From assembly GCF_026627425.1 (NCBI RefSeq), contig NZ_JAPNLH010000006.1, positions 124,001 to 188,000 of the forward strand: a DNA stretch of 64,000 nt. The letters are read 5' to 3'. Source of the DNA: Arthrobacter endolithicus. GTDB lineage: Bacteria; Actinomycetota; Actinomycetes; Actinomycetales; Micrococcaceae. Shown piece by piece: positions 8,982 to 18,371 of the stretch (its first letter is position 1; every line of letters begins with the position of its first letter). The notes under the pieces were generated by a model, which did no database searches, was not told where the DNA came from, and saw only the letters and a list, made by a program, of their open reading frames with translations. The position numbers were made by a program, and so were the translations under genes.

Positions 8982-10085
8982 TCACAGCGCCTCCCCAGTT
9001 TTCGCGGGATAGACGACGACGGCGGCGGCCTTGATGACGAAGTAGACGACGGCACCGTGGGCGGGATCTAGGTCCGCAGCGGCGGACAGTGTGACATCGG
9101 CGGCCAGTGCGCCCGCCCTGATCCGCAGCTGGTCTCCATGAGGTTCCAGGTCCGTGATGGTGGCGGCGAAGACGTTGCGCGGACTGCCGTGGACCGGCTC
9201 CGGGAAGACCGAAACGGCGGCGGGCCGGAAAACCGCAACACCAGGTTCGCCAGGCACGGCGGCGTCATCCAGGACTCCCGAAATGGACATGCCGTCGGCG
9301 CTGACGAGCCCCTGTTCAGTGACGGTTCCGGTGATCTGGTTGAGCCCGGCCAGACCGGCGGCAAAGGCGCTTTGCGGCCGTTCCAGCACCAGCCGCGTGG
9401 GCCCCTCCTCGACGATCCTGCCGGCGTCGAGCACGACGAGCCGATCGGCCAGGACCAGGGCGTCGACCACATCATGGGTGACAATAAGGGCCCGGCGGCC
9501 GGCCAGGACGCGTTTGAGGAGTTTGCGCAGCATCGGCGCCACGGTGACATCGAGGGCCGCCATCGGCTCGTCGAGCAGCAGCAGGTCCGGCTCGGCAGCG
9601 AGAGCTCTTGCGATGGCGATGCGCTGGGCCTGGCCGCCGGAGAGCTGACCGGGGCGGCGTTGCGCGAATTCGAGGGCCTCGACTTCGCCGAGCCAGTGCC
9701 TTGCGGCACGCCGGGCGTCGGCCCTGCTGGCGCCTGCCGACCGAGGGCCGAAGGCCACATTATCCAGCACCGTAAGGTGTGGAAAGAGCAGGGGTTCCTG
9801 CGCCAGCAGCGCGATTTTCCGCTGGTGCGGCGGGACCCATCGGGTTCCCGCATCGAACAGCACCCTGCCATCGAGCTCGGCGTGGCCGGAGCTCGGCCGG
9901 AGCAGGCCCGCGATCACCCCAAGCAGGGTCGATTTTCCGGCCCCGTTAGGGCCCAGCACGGCCACCGTTTCCGCGTCGGCAAGCTCAAGGGAAACACTAA
10001 TCCCACGGTCGGCTACGGCGGCGTCAATGCTAAAGACCGCGGGACCAGTCGTCATGGGTGTGGACGTTCCTGGGCTAAGCGTCAC
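8982..10085 (-). CDS. modC: molybdate ABC transporter ATP-binding protein
   Basis: A 367-residue ABC ATPase. Walker A is GPNGAGKST at about 45-53, the signature LSGGQ at about 148-152, and Walker B LLLLDEP at about 168-174, followed by the H-loop in IVTHD. The C-terminal ~130 residues look like a molybdate-binding TOBE domain, as in ModC. It powers molybdate uptake with ModB and ModA. The GTG start overlaps the end of modB by 11 bases; an ATG ten codons later (10055) is an alternative. It is the last gene of the mod operon. Confidence 0.9.
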   Translation of the reverse strand: MTLSPGTSTPMTTGPAVFSIDAAVADRGISVSLELADAETVAVLGPNGAGKSTLLGVIAGLLRPSSGHAELDGRVLFDAGTRWVPPHQRKIALLAQEPLLFPHLTVLDNVAFGPRSAGASRADARRAARHWLGEVEALEFAQRRPGQLSGGQAQRIAIARALAAEPDLLLLDEPMAALDVTVAPMLRKLLKRVLAGRRALIVTHDVVDALVLADRLVVLDAGRIVEEGPTRLVLERPQSAFAAGLAGLNQITGTVTEQGLVSADGMSISGVLDDAAVPGEPGVAVFRPAAVSVFPEPVHGSPRNVFAATITDLEPHGDQLRIRAGALAADVTLSAAADLDPAHGAVVYFVIKAAAVVVYPAKTGEAL

Positions 10086-10905
10086 GGGTCCGTCCGGACT
10101 TTAAGAGCCCGGATGTCGTTCGGCGGAAGGTCAGCCCAACGATCACGACGGCGATCAGCACGAGTACCAGGGACAGCGCGACGGCGGTGTCCGGGTCGGT
10201 TTCACGCTGCAGGTAAATTTCCAGCGGAAGGGTCCTGGTGACACCCTCCAGACTACCCGCGAACGTCAGAGTGGCTCCGAACTCGCCGAGGCTGCGGGCG
10301 AAAGCGAGCACCGCTCCGGATGCCAGCCCCGGCAAGACCAGCGGCAACGTAACTCGGCGCAGCACCGTGCCGGGCCCGGCGCCCAGGGTTGCTGCGGCTG
10401 CCTCATACCGGGTTCCGGCGGAACGGAGCGAGCCCTCGAGGCTGAGGACAAGAAACGGCAGTGCCACAAATGTCTGCGCCAACACCACCGCCGTGGTGGA
10501 AAACGTTATCTGAATGCCGAGCACGCTCAAGGATGAACCCAGCAGACCGCGCCGGCCAAAGGTGTACAGCAGCGCTATTCCGCCCACTACCGGGGGGAGC
10601 ACCAGGGGCAGCAGCACCAGCGAGCGCAGCAGCCGTTGACCGGGGAACTGACCGCGTGCCAGCACCATAGCCAGAGGAACGCCCAGCACAAGGCACAGGA
10701 CCGTGCTGACCGCGGAGGTGCGCAGGCTCAAGCCCAAAGCCGTCAATGACGGAACGGACGTTACCAGCGGAACAAACTGCGGCCAGTTGACCCGGGTCAC
10801 CATGGCCGCCAGAGGCAGGAGAATAAAGAACCCTCCGGCGGCGGCGAAAACCCAGATCCACAGCGGAATGGTTATGGTCCCGTGGCCGCGTCCTGCCCCG
10901 CGCAC
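10075..10905 (-). CDS. modB: molybdate ABC transporter permease
   Basis: 276 residues with about five or six membrane helices and the permease EAA loop near residues 165-185 ([20 protein letters not shown]), which docks to ModC. It forms the membrane channel for molybdate. The GTG start lies two bases after the TGA of modA, so translation is probably coupled. Tungstate permeases look alike, but linkage to Moco genes favours molybdate. Confidence 0.9.
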   Translation of the reverse strand: MRGAGRGHGTITIPLWIWVFAAAGGFFILLPLAAMVTRVNWPQFVPLVTSVPSLTALGLSLRTSAVSTVLCLVLGVPLAMVLARGQFPGQRLLRSLVLLPLVLPPVVGGIALLYTFGRRGLLGSSLSVLGIQITFSTTAVVLAQTFVALPFLVLSLEGSLRSAGTRYEAAAATLGAGPGTVLRRVTLPLVLPGLASGAVLAFARSLGEFGATLTFAGSLEGVTRTLPLEIYLQRETDPDTAVALSLVLVLIAVVIVGLTFRRTTSGLLKSGRTRDA

Positions 10906-10907
10906 GC

Positions 10908-11798
10908 TCAGGGTTTCCCAAAACCAGCGGCGAGAAGGACTTTCTGCCCCACCGGCCCGGTGACCAGTGCGATGAAAGCCGCTGCGAGTTCCTTGTGCGG
11001 GCTGCCGGCCACTGTGGCAATCGGATAGGTATTTACGGCCTTGGCTGCCTCGGGAAAATCAATGGCGGTGACCTTACTGCCCGCGCCCCTGGCATCTGTG
11101 ACATAGACGAGGCCGGCGTCGGCCTCGCCGGAGCTGACTTTTCCGAGCACGTCCGTCACCGAGGACTCCTCGCTGACGGGTTTCACTGTGCTGCCTGTGG
11201 CCTGCTCAACCTTTGCCGCCGCGGCCCCGCAGGGGACCTGCGGGGCGCACACCACCACCTTCACGCCGGACCGGCCCAGGTCCTTGAAACTGCCGATGCC
11301 AGCCGGATTCCCCGGAGGAACCGCGATGGTCAGCACATTGCTGGCGAAGTTGGCGGAAGCGGCCGCGAGCAGGGAAGCAGTCTCGAGTTTTGACATATTG
11401 GCATTGTCCGCGGAGGCAAAGACATCCGCCGGGGCGCCCTCGGAAATCTGCGTGACCAGATCGGAGGAACCGGCGAAACTGAGCCGGATCCTGCTGCTTG
11501 GATGGTCTGACTCGAACTTTGTGGCCAGGTCAGTAAAGGTGGACTTCAGCGAGGCCGCCGCGAAGACGGTCAGAGTCCCGGACAGATCCGCGCCGGCGGA
11601 CGCAGACCCTGTTCGGGGGGATGCCCCCGTTGCCGGCGCAGAGCCTGTTCCGGTGGTGCCGACGCCCGGGGAACCACAGCCGGCCAGGACCGTGCAAAGG
11701 AGGAGTCCGCAGGTCAGGCCGGCCAGGTGCGTAGGCCGACGGTGCAGGAAAGCCCGGCTTAACCTCCTCGGTCGAATGCGGGCCGAATGTGGGCTCAT
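10908..11798 (-). CDS. modA: molybdate-binding lipoprotein of the ABC transporter
   Basis: 296 residues. A basic leader and hydrophobic stretch end in a lipobox (VLAGC, Cys41), so the mature protein is a lipid-anchored binding protein. A Ser/Thr/Gly-rich linker follows. The binding domain starts at [17 protein letters not shown] and has [12 protein letters not shown], both typical of ModA oxyanion-binding loops. Start choice: the ATG at 11798 overlaps the stop of the upstream regulator gene (ATGA). The open frame extends 46 codons further, but that part is an antisense-like Arg/Asp stretch. Confidence 0.9.
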   Translation of the reverse strand: MSPHSARIRPRRLSRAFLHRRPTHLAGLTCGLLLCTVLAGCGSPGVGTTGTGSAPATGASPRTGSASAGADLSGTLTVFAAASLKSTFTDLATKFESDHPSSRIRLSFAGSSDLVTQISEGAPADVFASADNANMSKLETASLLAAASANFASNVLTIAVPPGNPAGIGSFKDLGRSGVKVVVCAPQVPCGAAAAKVEQATGSTVKPVSEESSVTDVLGKVSSGEADAGLVYVTDARGAGSKVTAIDFPEAAKAVNTYPIATVAGSPHKELAAAFIALVTGPVGQKVLLAAGFGKP

Positions 11799-12205
11799 TC
11801 GGCACTCTCGCGTTGCGCCGTCTCGACGATCACGGTCGTCGCTTTCACTACGGCGGTCGCCACGGATCCCGGCTCCAGCCCCAGCTCGCGGACGGCTTCG
11901 CTGCTCATCAGCGAAACGATCCGATGCGGGCCGCACTGGATTTCAACCTGGGCCATCACCTTGTCGGCCACGATTTTTGTCACCAGTCCTACAAACCTGT
12001 TGCGCGCGGAACTGCTGACCTGTGCCGGGTCCTCCGGCAGCACCGACTGTTTTCGCGCCAGCGCGGCGAGTTCCAGGCCTTCCACCACGGCCAGACCCGA
12101 ATCATCCTTGGCACCGGAAAGCGTCCCGTTTTCAATCCAGCGCCGCACTGTGTCGTCGCTGACACTCAAAAAGCGGGCGGCATCGGAAATCCTTATCTGC
12201 GTCAT
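11795..12205 (-). CDS. HTH-TOBE molybdate-responsive regulator or molybdopterin-binding protein
   Basis: 136 residues in two parts. Residues 1-30 form an excisionase/MerR-like helix-turn-helix (ISDAARFLSVSDDTVRRWI). Residues about 68-130 form a Mop/TOBE domain (FVGLVTKIVADKVMAQVEIQ) that binds oxyanions in ModE and Mop proteins. It heads the mod operon and overlaps modA by the ATGA pattern. The likely role is to sense molybdate and regulate modABC. It is built unlike classical ModE, which has a LysR-like HTH and two TOBE domains. DNA binding is inferred. Confidence 0.8.
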   Translation of the reverse strand: MTQIRISDAARFLSVSDDTVRRWIENGTLSGAKDDSGLAVVEGLELAALARKQSVLPEDPAQVSSSARNRFVGLVTKIVADKVMAQVEIQCGPHRIVSLMSSEAVRELGLEPGSVATAVVKATTVIVETAQRESAE

Positions 12206-12426
12206 CTAAGCCAGATTATTTCCTCAGAAGCGGTTAGGCAAGCGGGTGGCATCAGCGTGAACAGCGCAGGCGCCCATCTGGGTATTTTGTGGTGTTAATC
12301 CCATCTTGCGCGCCAAAGATCTTGGCACATGCTCGGAGTAGGATGCTGCCCACGGAACGTGACTTGCTCCATGATCGGCCGGACAGAAATGCTGACCGCT
12401 TAACAAACCCTTCGGAAGGACTAGTT

Positions 12427-13044
12427 ATGACGATGTACGCCGGTAATGCCCTGAACCTGCTCGAACGCGCCTTGCTGCAGACGGGGAACCTCGTTGCTGG
12501 CGTAAAACCGGAGCAGGCATCACTGCCCACGCCGTGCAGCGGCTGGGACGTCAATGCCCTGCTGGCACACATGGTGGTGCAGGACCTGGATAATTTCACT
12601 CTTGCGGCCCGTGCCCAAACACCGGACTGGGCACAAATGCCGCATGTTCCCGAAAGTGACTGGTCGTCCACCTTCCAAGCACGCGCACAGGCTCTGCTCA
12701 GTACCTGGCGGGAGGTGGACCCGGAGGTGACTGTCGCCGGGCCGGGCGGCCAGGACGTCCCGCTGATGAGCCGCGCCGACCAGCAGATCACCGAGTTGAG
12801 CGTCCATGCGTGGGATCTTGCCCGTGCCACCGGGCAGCCCGTTGAGCTGGATTCTGATGTGGCGTCCTATGCACTGGGCTGGGGGCAGCATATGCTGCGA
12901 CCTGCCTACCGCGGTCCGGACCTGGCCTTCGGCGCGGAGGTCCCGGTACCGGAGGACGCCCCGGTCCAGGATCGGCTTGCCGGTTGGTTTGGCAGGGATC
13001 CCGGCTGGGAGCCGGCGTCCGACGTCGGGAACGTCGGATGCTGA
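12427..13044 (+). CDS. TIGR03086-family mycothiol-dependent-type DinB-fold protein
   Basis: 205 residues. The ATG at 12427 follows a strong GGAAGGA site, so the longer frame from 12289 is rejected. The N-terminus has TPCSGWDVNALLAHMV, the conserved metal-binding start of the maleylpyruvate isomerase/DinB-like actinobacterial family. The middle has LSVHAWDLARATGQP, also typical. Members use mycothiol or act as metal-dependent transferases; most have no known substrate. It is divergent from the mod operon and precedes a START-fold gene. A direct role in molybdenum metabolism is not evident. Confidence 0.8.
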   Translation: MTMYAGNALNLLERALLQTGNLVAGVKPEQASLPTPCSGWDVNALLAHMVVQDLDNFTLAARAQTPDWAQMPHVPESDWSSTFQARAQALLSTWREVDPEVTVAGPGGQDVPLMSRADQQITELSVHAWDLARATGQPVELDSDVASYALGWGQHMLRPAYRGPDLAFGAEVPVPEDAPVQDRLAGWFGRDPGWEPASDVGNVGC

Positions 13045-13082
13045 GCCGACTATGCACCGGGTAAGTGAAAGGGGGCCATGAG

Positions 13083-13487
13083 ATGACCCAGCAGTCGCAG
13101 CATGTTTCTATCGTGATCAACCGCCCGATGGCGGAGGTCTACGCTTACGCCTCAGATCCCGCCCACCTGCCGCAATGGGCCGCGGGGCTCACCGGAAGCC
13201 CGGTGCAGCGGGTGGATGACTACTGGCTGGCGGATTCACCGATGGGACGGATTCGTATCGATTTCATCGGTGCCAATCCTTACGGAATCCTGGACCACGA
13301 TGTGACGCTGCCTTCAGGGGAGAGCGTCTACAATCCGGTGCGTGTGATCGCTGCCGGGGACAGCTGCGAGGTGGTTTTCACCGTCCGCCGCAGGCCCGGG
13401 ATGAGCGAGGTGGACTTTGCCGGCGACGCGGCGGCGGTCGCCAAAGACCTTGCGGTGCTCAAGCGGATTGCGGAGAACGGCTGCTAG
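13083..13487 (+). CDS. SRPBCC-family (START fold) protein
   Basis: 134 residues with the start HVSIVINRPMAEVYAYASDP and PQWAAGL, the usual opening of polyketide cyclase/dehydrase-like SRPBCC proteins that enclose a hydrophobic ligand. The start chosen is the ATG at 13083, after GGGGGCC; an earlier in-frame ATG at 13065 is possible. It follows the DinB-fold gene by 38 bases and probably shares its transcript. Ligand unknown. Confidence 0.78.
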   Translation: MTQQSQHVSIVINRPMAEVYAYASDPAHLPQWAAGLTGSPVQRVDDYWLADSPMGRIRIDFIGANPYGILDHDVTLPSGESVYNPVRVIAAGDSCEVVFTVRRRPGMSEVDFAGDAAAVAKDLAVLKRIAENGC

Positions 13488-13558
13488 CTGCGGTGGCGGC
13501 TTTCCTGGCAGGATGCTGTGGCAAGCTAGTGGGGAACCGCTAGTGAAAAGGATGGGCC

Positions 13559-14893
13559 ATGCGCAGAACCGTTGCCGAACATCAGCTGGCGGTGCTGTCG
13601 CTGTTGAGTGACGCATGGGCCGGAAAGTTCGACGGCGGCACGCCGCTGCCGCTGATCGCGACGTTGGGTCGGGTGGCTGCGGAGAATCTGCTGGCCCCGC
13701 TGGATCTTCCGCCATTCGCCAACTCACAGATGGACGGGTTCGCGGTCAACAGCGCGGAGGTGAAGAGCCCAGACGTCAGCAGCCCGGACGTCAGCAGCCC
13801 GGACGTCAGCACCTCAGACGCCAACAGCTCCGACGGTGCGGGGGGCGCACATGGATCGGAGCTCGCGCTGGCCGCGGCCATCCCCGCAGGTGCCGTTCCG
13901 CCCGCGCTGCTTCCCGGCCAGGCGGCGCCGATCATGACTGGCGCCATGTTGCCGGTGGGCGCGGACGCTGTGGTCCCGGTGGAACGGGCCATTCCTCCGC
14001 TTTTCCCGGTCGTAGCACCGGGTTCCGGCCAAACCGTCGCGCTGCCTGCCACCGCGGCCGGGGCCTTTGTCCGTGCCGCCGGCAGCGACGTGCGCCGCGG
14101 CGAGCTCGTCATCAAGGCGGGGACGAGGCTGACGGCCGGGCACCTCGGCTTGGCCGCCGCGCTGGGACTGACGACGCTGTCCGTCCGGCGCCAACCCCGG
14201 ATTCTGCTGCTGACCACGGGGGACGAGGTTGTCCTGCCCGAAACGTTGCCGCCGGGAGCCGAGCTTCCGGCGGGCAAGATCTATGATGCCAATTCGATGT
14301 TGCTGCAGGCCGCTCTGCTCGAGGGGGGCGTGGAAGTGCTGCCGGCGGGGCTGGTGCCCGATGATCCCGCGATGTTTCTGCAGACGGTCAGGGAGCATCT
14401 GTCCGCCGGCGGGGTGGACGCGATCGTGACCACCGGTGGCATCAGCGCCGGGGCCTATGAGGTGGTGAAACAGGGGATGGCCGGAGAGCAGGTGGATTTC
14501 GTCTCCGTGGCGATGCAACCCGGTGGCCCGCAGGGGCTGGGAACCTTCGACGGCGTACCCTTCCTGGGTTTTCCGGGGAACCCGGTGAGCGGGGTGATGT
14601 CCGTCGAGATGTTCCTGCGGCCGGCCCTGACGGCGCTCATTGGAGCTCCACGGCCACGGGTCAGGATCATGACGGCGCTGACCGAAGCGCTGACCTCGCC
14701 AGCAGGCAGGCACCAGATCCGCCGGGCCGTTTTCGAAGACGGGGGCGCTGCGGCTCACCCCACCGTCCGTCCCGAGGGCGGCCCGTCATCGCATCTGCTC
14801 GGTGCGCTTGCAGCGTCAAACGCGCTCATTCACGTCCCGGCCCAGGTAACGGACGTTGCCGCGGGGGAAGAGGTGGAAGTATGGCTGCTATGA
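13559..14893 (+). CDS. moeA: molybdopterin molybdotransferase
   Basis: 444 residues. MoeA inserts molybdate into adenylylated molybdopterin, the last step of Moco synthesis. Visible landmarks are NSQMDGFAV at about residue 59, [14 protein letters not shown] for the substrate region, [19 protein letters not shown] of the MoCF_biosynth domain, and [12 protein letters not shown] repeat of about 25 residues (SPDVS units) sits directly after the MDGFAV motif and is not part of the normal family. AAAAGGATG precedes the start. The gene heads an operon of overlapping Moco genes. Confidence 0.93.
   Translation: MRRTVAEHQLAVLSLLSDAWAGKFDGGTPLPLIATLGRVAAENLLAPLDLPPFANSQMDGFAVNSAEVKSPDVSSPDVSSPDVSTSDANSSDGAGGAHGSELALAAAIPAGAVPPALLPGQAAPIMTGAMLPVGADAVVPVERAIPPLFPVVAPGSGQTVALPATAAGAFVRAAGSDVRRGELVIKAGTRLTAGHLGLAAALGLTTLSVRRQPRILLLTTGDEVVLPETLPPGAELPAGKIYDANSMLLQAALLEGGVEVLPAGLVPDDPAMFLQTVREHLSAGGVDAIVTTGGISAGAYEVVKQGMAGEQVDFVSVAMQPGGPQGLGTFDGVPFLGFPGNPVSGVMSVEMFLRPALTALIGAPRPRVRIMTALTEALTSPAGRHQIRRAVFEDGGAAAHPTVRPEGGPSSHLLGALAASNALIHVPAQVTDVAAGEEVEVWLL
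13766..13825 (+). repeat. 15-bp in-frame tandem repeat inside moeA
   Basis: Three nearly identical 15-base units (13766-13780, 13781-13795, 13796-13810) encode SPDVS three times. A fourth, diverged unit at 13811-13825 encodes TSDAN, and a partial SSD follows. The insert falls in a surface loop just after the conserved NSQMDGFAV motif, so it lengthens MoeA without breaking its frame. Confidence 0.85.
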
Positions 14894-15465
14894 GTAATTC
14901 ACCGATCCCGCCGGAAGCCGCCCCGGACGACAGACAAACGCAGGCGCGTGCCGACGGCCTGACCCATTTGCGTGCCGATGGCCTGACTCAGTCGCGTGCC
15001 GATGGCCTGACTCATTTGCGTGCCGATGGCACGGCGCAGATGGTGGATGTTTCGGGCAAGCCGGAGACCACGCGGCAGGCCACTGCGCAGGCGGTGGTGA
15101 CGACGACGGCGGCGGTTATGGCGCTGCTCGGGGCCGGCGAACTTCCCAAGGGCGACGCCCTGGCCGTGGCCCGGGTGGCCGGGATCATGGCAGCCAAGAA
15201 GACACCGGAGCTGATCCCGCTGTGCCACCCGCTGCCGATCAGCAAGGTCACCGTTGACTTTGAGCTTTCGGATTCCTCGATCACGGTGCAGGCGACGGTC
15301 AAGACGCGTTCCGTGACGGGTGTGGAAATGGAGGCATTGACGGCGGCGAGCGTGGCGGCGCTGAGTGTGTACGACATGATCAAAGCCGTGGATAAACATG
15401 CGGTCATTACGGATATCCGGGTGCTGGCGAAAAGCGGCGGCAAGAGCGGGGACTGGGCGCTGTGA
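14881..15465 (+). CDS. moaC: cyclic pyranopterin monophosphate synthase
   Basis: About 194 residues. MoaC converts the MoaA product into cyclic pyranopterin monophosphate. The core starts at [19 protein letters not shown] and includes [36 protein letters not shown] and IKAVDK, all conserved active-site regions. The N-terminus is extended by repeated copies of the LTHLRADG segment. Two starts are possible: ATG 14881, with GGAAGAGG seven bases upstream, or ATG 14890, which overlaps the moeA stop as ATGA. Either way it is coupled to moeA. Confidence 0.93.
   Translation: MAAMSNSPIPPEAAPDDRQTQARADGLTHLRADGLTQSRADGLTHLRADGTAQMVDVSGKPETTRQATAQAVVTTTAAVMALLGAGELPKGDALAVARVAGIMAAKKTPELIPLCHPLPISKVTVDFELSDSSITVQATVKTRSVTGVEMEALTAASVAALSVYDMIKAVDKHAVITDIRVLAKSGGKSGDWAL
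14935..15030 (+). repeat. 24-bp in-frame tandem repeat at the start of moaC
   Basis: Four 24-base units (14935, 14959, 14983, 15007) encode [24 protein letters not shown] and LTHLRADG. The last copy is the normal start of the MoaC fold; the first three are duplicates of it. Units two to four differ from each other by only a few bases, so the expansion looks recent. Confidence 0.88.
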
Positions 15466-15950
15466 ACGCCGCCCCACGCCGGGTGGCCGGAATCGTCATT
15501 GCTTCCACCCGGGCCGCTGCCGGGGCGTATCCGGACGCCAGTGCCCCGCTGATCGGCGAATGGCTGGCCTCGCGTGGATTCGAGCTGCTCCCGGCGCAGA
15601 TAGTGCCGGACGGAGAGAACGTCCACGATGCGCTGCAGAGGATGCTCAGCCAGCGTCCCGCCGTCATTATCACCAGTGGCGGCACCGGACTGAGCGCGGA
15701 TGACCTGACGCCGGAGATGACGCGGCCGCTGCTGGAACGCGAGATTCCAGGCATCATGGAGGCGATCCGTGCGGCGGGGTCCGTCAAGACACCAACGGCG
15801 GCGCTGAGCAGAGGCTACGCCGGCGTCTCCGGACGGACCTTTGTGCTAAACCTGCCGGGCTCCGCCGGCGGGATTCGGGACGGATTGGCCGTCCTGGCGC
15901 CGATGCTGGAGCATATCTGCGATCAATTGGAGGGCAGTCATGAGCACTGA
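15462..15950 (+). CDS. mog: molybdopterin adenylyltransferase, MogA/MoaB family
   Basis: 162 residues. The protein adenylylates molybdopterin before MoeA adds molybdate. The signature [19 protein letters not shown] is near residue 70, and [12 protein letters not shown] is near the C-terminus. The GTG start overlaps the moaC stop (GTGA). In bacteria this family can be MogA or MoaB; the sequence alone does not settle which name fits, but this is the only such single-domain gene in the operon, so it probably does the reaction. Confidence 0.88.
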   Translation: MNAAPRRVAGIVIASTRAAAGAYPDASAPLIGEWLASRGFELLPAQIVPDGENVHDALQRMLSQRPAVIITSGGTGLSADDLTPEMTRPLLEREIPGIMEAIRAAGSVKTPTAALSRGYAGVSGRTFVLNLPGSAGGIRDGLAVLAPMLEHICDQLEGSHEH

Positions 15951-16482
15951 AATTATTACGGCACTGTTGAGTGCAGCTCCGATCAGCGTGGATAAGGCCA
16001 TTGCCGCCGTCCAAGCCCCCGGCTGTGGGGCCGTGGTGAGCTTCAGCGGCGTGGTGCGCGATCACGACGGCGGCAAGGACGTGCACCGACTGGGCTACTC
16101 GGCGCATCCGAGCGCCGAACGGGTGATGGCTGATGTGGTGGCAGCTGTCGTGGCTGAATACGCCGCTGACCGCGCCAAGGACGGCCACAGTAGCGCAGAC
16201 CAGGACAACGATCAGGTAAGCGCAGGGCCGAAAAACGCAGAGCACAAAAACTCAGACCAGGCGGATATCCGGATCTGGGCTGCGCATCGGGTAGGCCCCT
16301 TGGAAGTCGGCGACGCCGCGCTGGTATGCGCCGTGGCAACCCCGCATCGGCAGCTGGCTTTCAGCCTCTGCGATGCGCTGGTGGACCGGATAAAGGAGGA
16401 GGTGCCGATCTGGAAGGAGCAGTTCTTCGCGGACGGCACGGTTGAATGGGTCGGTGCCGGACAGGGCTCCGACCGCCGGTAA
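15940..16482 (+). CDS. moaE: molybdopterin synthase catalytic subunit
   Basis: 180 residues. With MoaD it adds two sulfurs to cyclic pyranopterin monophosphate. Conserved stretches are CGAVVSFSGVVRDHDGG, HRVGPLEVGDAALVCAV and the catalytic-lysine region DRIKEEVPIWKEQFF. Residues about 78-107 are a hydrophilic low-complexity insert (Asp/Gln/Ser/Asn/Lys-rich) that the usual ~150-residue family lacks. The start overlaps mog by 11 bases. It is the last Moco gene here. Confidence 0.92.
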   Translation: MSTEIITALLSAAPISVDKAIAAVQAPGCGAVVSFSGVVRDHDGGKDVHRLGYSAHPSAERVMADVVAAVVAEYAADRAKDGHSSADQDNDQVSAGPKNAEHKNSDQADIRIWAAHRVGPLEVGDAALVCAVATPHRQLAFSLCDALVDRIKEEVPIWKEQFFADGTVEWVGAGQGSDRR

Positions 16483-16492
16483 ACTGGGCGGT

Positions 16493-17332
16493 ATGACTGA
16501 ATACGGGCGCAATATCCGCACTGACGAGTTCGCGGGTGACCGGCAGGACTCCGCCAAGCAGCCCGGTGGGTCAACGGGCGCTTTGGTGCCGGTGGCGGTG
16601 CTGGGTGCGCGCGGACGGATGGGGCAGGAAGCCGTCAAGGCCGTCGACGCCGCGCCGGACCTTGAACTGGTCGCGTCGCTGGGCCGCAACGACCCGCTGG
16701 AGACATTGTTGACGGCGGGTGCACAGATCGTCATCGACCTGACCGTTCCGGATTCCACCGAGTCCAACGTCAGGTTCGCCGTCGAACACGGCATGCACGC
16801 TGTCGTGGGCACCACTGGGTGGACGGATGAAAAACTGCATGCGCTGCGCTCCCTGCTGGCGGAGCATCCGGACACCGGCGTGCTGATTGCACCGAATTTT
16901 GCCGTCGGCTCCGTGCTGGCGAGCAGGTTCGCCGCTACCGCCGCCAAGTATTTTGATTCGGTGGAGATCATTGAGCTGCACCATCCGCGCAAGATCGATG
17001 CCCCCTCCGGAACGGCCCTGCGTACCGCGCGGCTGATCGCCGCAGCCCGCGCGGAGGCTTTGGTGCCGCCGTCGCCGGATGCTACCGAAACCGCGCTCGA
17101 CGGCGCCCGCGGGGCTTCGGTGGCCGGCATCCGGGTGCACAGCGTGCGGCTGGCCGGATTGACCGCCCATCAGGAGGTGCTCCTGGGCGGATTCGGCGAG
17201 CAGCTGACCATCCGCCATGACTCGTTCACGCAGGCATCGTTCATGCCCGGTGTCCTACTCGGCGTGCGAACCGTCGCGTCCCGTCCCGGTCTGACCATCG
17301 GGCTTGACGGTTATCTGGACTTGGAGGCCTAA
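16493..17332 (+). CDS. dapB: 4-hydroxy-tetrahydrodipicolinate reductase
   Basis: 279 residues. It reduces the DapA product with NAD(P)H in lysine and meso-diaminopimelate synthesis. The nucleotide-binding GARGRMGQ motif is at about 38-45, and the substrate-binding HHPRKIDAPSGTA lies in the second half. The N-terminus has about 30 extra residues before the Rossmann fold. The ATG at 16493 is ten bases after the moaE stop; a longer frame from 16442 would overlap moaE. It starts the lysine segment (dapB, dapA). Confidence 0.94.
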   Translation: MTEYGRNIRTDEFAGDRQDSAKQPGGSTGALVPVAVLGARGRMGQEAVKAVDAAPDLELVASLGRNDPLETLLTAGAQIVIDLTVPDSTESNVRFAVEHGMHAVVGTTGWTDEKLHALRSLLAEHPDTGVLIAPNFAVGSVLASRFAATAAKYFDSVEIIELHHPRKIDAPSGTALRTARLIAAARAEALVPPSPDATETALDGARGASVAGIRVHSVRLAGLTAHQEVLLGGFGEQLTIRHDSFTQASFMPGVLLGVRTVASRPGLTIGLDGYLDLEA

Positions 17333-17334
17333 GA

Positions 17335-17796
17335 ATGTCGAAAACAAAAGTCTGGGTCGGGCTCATCTGCCTGCTGCTGGTCCTGTATCTGGTGATCATG
17401 GTGCAGCGTGCCTTCCTGCTGCTCGCGGACCCCAACCTGACCTCTAAAGGCCTCGGTGCCGCGTATCTGGTGCTGCCGCTAGTGGGCGCCTGGGCCCTGG
17501 TCCGCGAATTGCTCTTCGGCGCGCGGATGGAACGGCTGGCGAAAATCCTGGAAGCGGAGGGCGGTCTGCCGGTGGATGACCTGCCCCGTACTCCCGGCGG
17601 CAGGATTGTCCGCGCGGCCGCGGACGCAGAATTTGCGAAGTATCAGCTGGAAGCCGAAGCTGCCCCGGAGAACTGGCGTTCCTGGTTTAGGCTTTCCTGC
17701 GCCTACGATGCCTCCGGGGACAGAACGCGGGCCCGCAAAACCATGCGTGCGGCCATCACCATGTTCCGCGCTGCCCCGGCCGCCGCAGACCGCTGA
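17335..17796 (+). CDS. membrane protein with a TPR-like soluble tail
   Basis: 153 residues. Two hydrophobic helices (about 5-26 and 40-60) are followed by a soluble region with NWRSWFRLSCAYDASGDRTRARKTMRAA, which resembles a single tetratricopeptide helix pair. Genes of this type often sit after dapB in actinobacteria; their function is unknown to me. It starts two bases after the dapB stop and is probably in the same operon. Confidence 0.72.
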   Translation: MSKTKVWVGLICLLLVLYLVIMVQRAFLLLADPNLTSKGLGAAYLVLPLVGAWALVRELLFGARMERLAKILEAEGGLPVDDLPRTPGGRIVRAAADAEFAKYQLEAEAAPENWRSWFRLSCAYDASGDRTRARKTMRAAITMFRAAPAAADR

Positions 17797-17856
17797 CCGC
17801 AGCAACGGCGCCGTGTAGCGTATGAAGGAACATCCGTTGCAGACAGGAGTGCCGGC

Positions 17857-18210
17857 ATGCGCGCCACAAGCATCATCACGAACCTTCGGGTGGCTGACGT
17901 TGAGGCAGCGAAGGGCTTCTACACCGGCTATCTGGGACTGAGTACCGAGGACTTCAACATGGGCTGGGTGGCACGTTATGTTTCCCCCGATACGGGAACG
18001 ACCGTACAGCTAGTTACGCACGACGCAACCTCACCGGAAGACTCGGTCATTTCCGTCCACACGGATGACATTGAAGGCGCCTATGAAGAAGCTCAGCAAC
18101 TCGGCTACGAGATTGTGTATCCAATAACTACAGAGTCATGGGGTGTGCGCCGGTTCTTCCTTAGGGCACCGGACGGTACCGTGATCAACATCGTGAACCA
18201 CCGGGACTAA
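17857..18210 (+). CDS. VOC-family (glyoxalase/bleomycin resistance-like) protein
   Basis: 117 residues forming a single VOC domain. It opens with ATSIITNLRVADVEAAKGFY, and near the end has RRFFLRAPDGTVINIVNH, where the acidic/His metal ligands of the fold would lie. ACAGGAG stands nine bases before the ATG. It may be an enzyme or a drug-binding protein; the substrate is not visible. It sits between the dapB operon and dapA without clear functional links. Confidence 0.8.
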   Translation: MRATSIITNLRVADVEAAKGFYTGYLGLSTEDFNMGWVARYVSPDTGTTVQLVTHDATSPEDSVISVHTDDIEGAYEEAQQLGYEIVYPITTESWGVRRFFLRAPDGTVINIVNHRD

Positions 18211-18371
18211 AACTCCCGGCGCAGGGCAATCAACCCGAAACGACGGTCCAGGATGTTGCGGCCAAGTTCTGGAAAACGATGCGGTCTTCGTTGGCCGGAT
18301 TAGGGTGTCCGCAGGCCGCTGCTCGGTAAGCGTTGCGTCAAACCGGCGACGGACCGGGTAACGTTTTAGCC

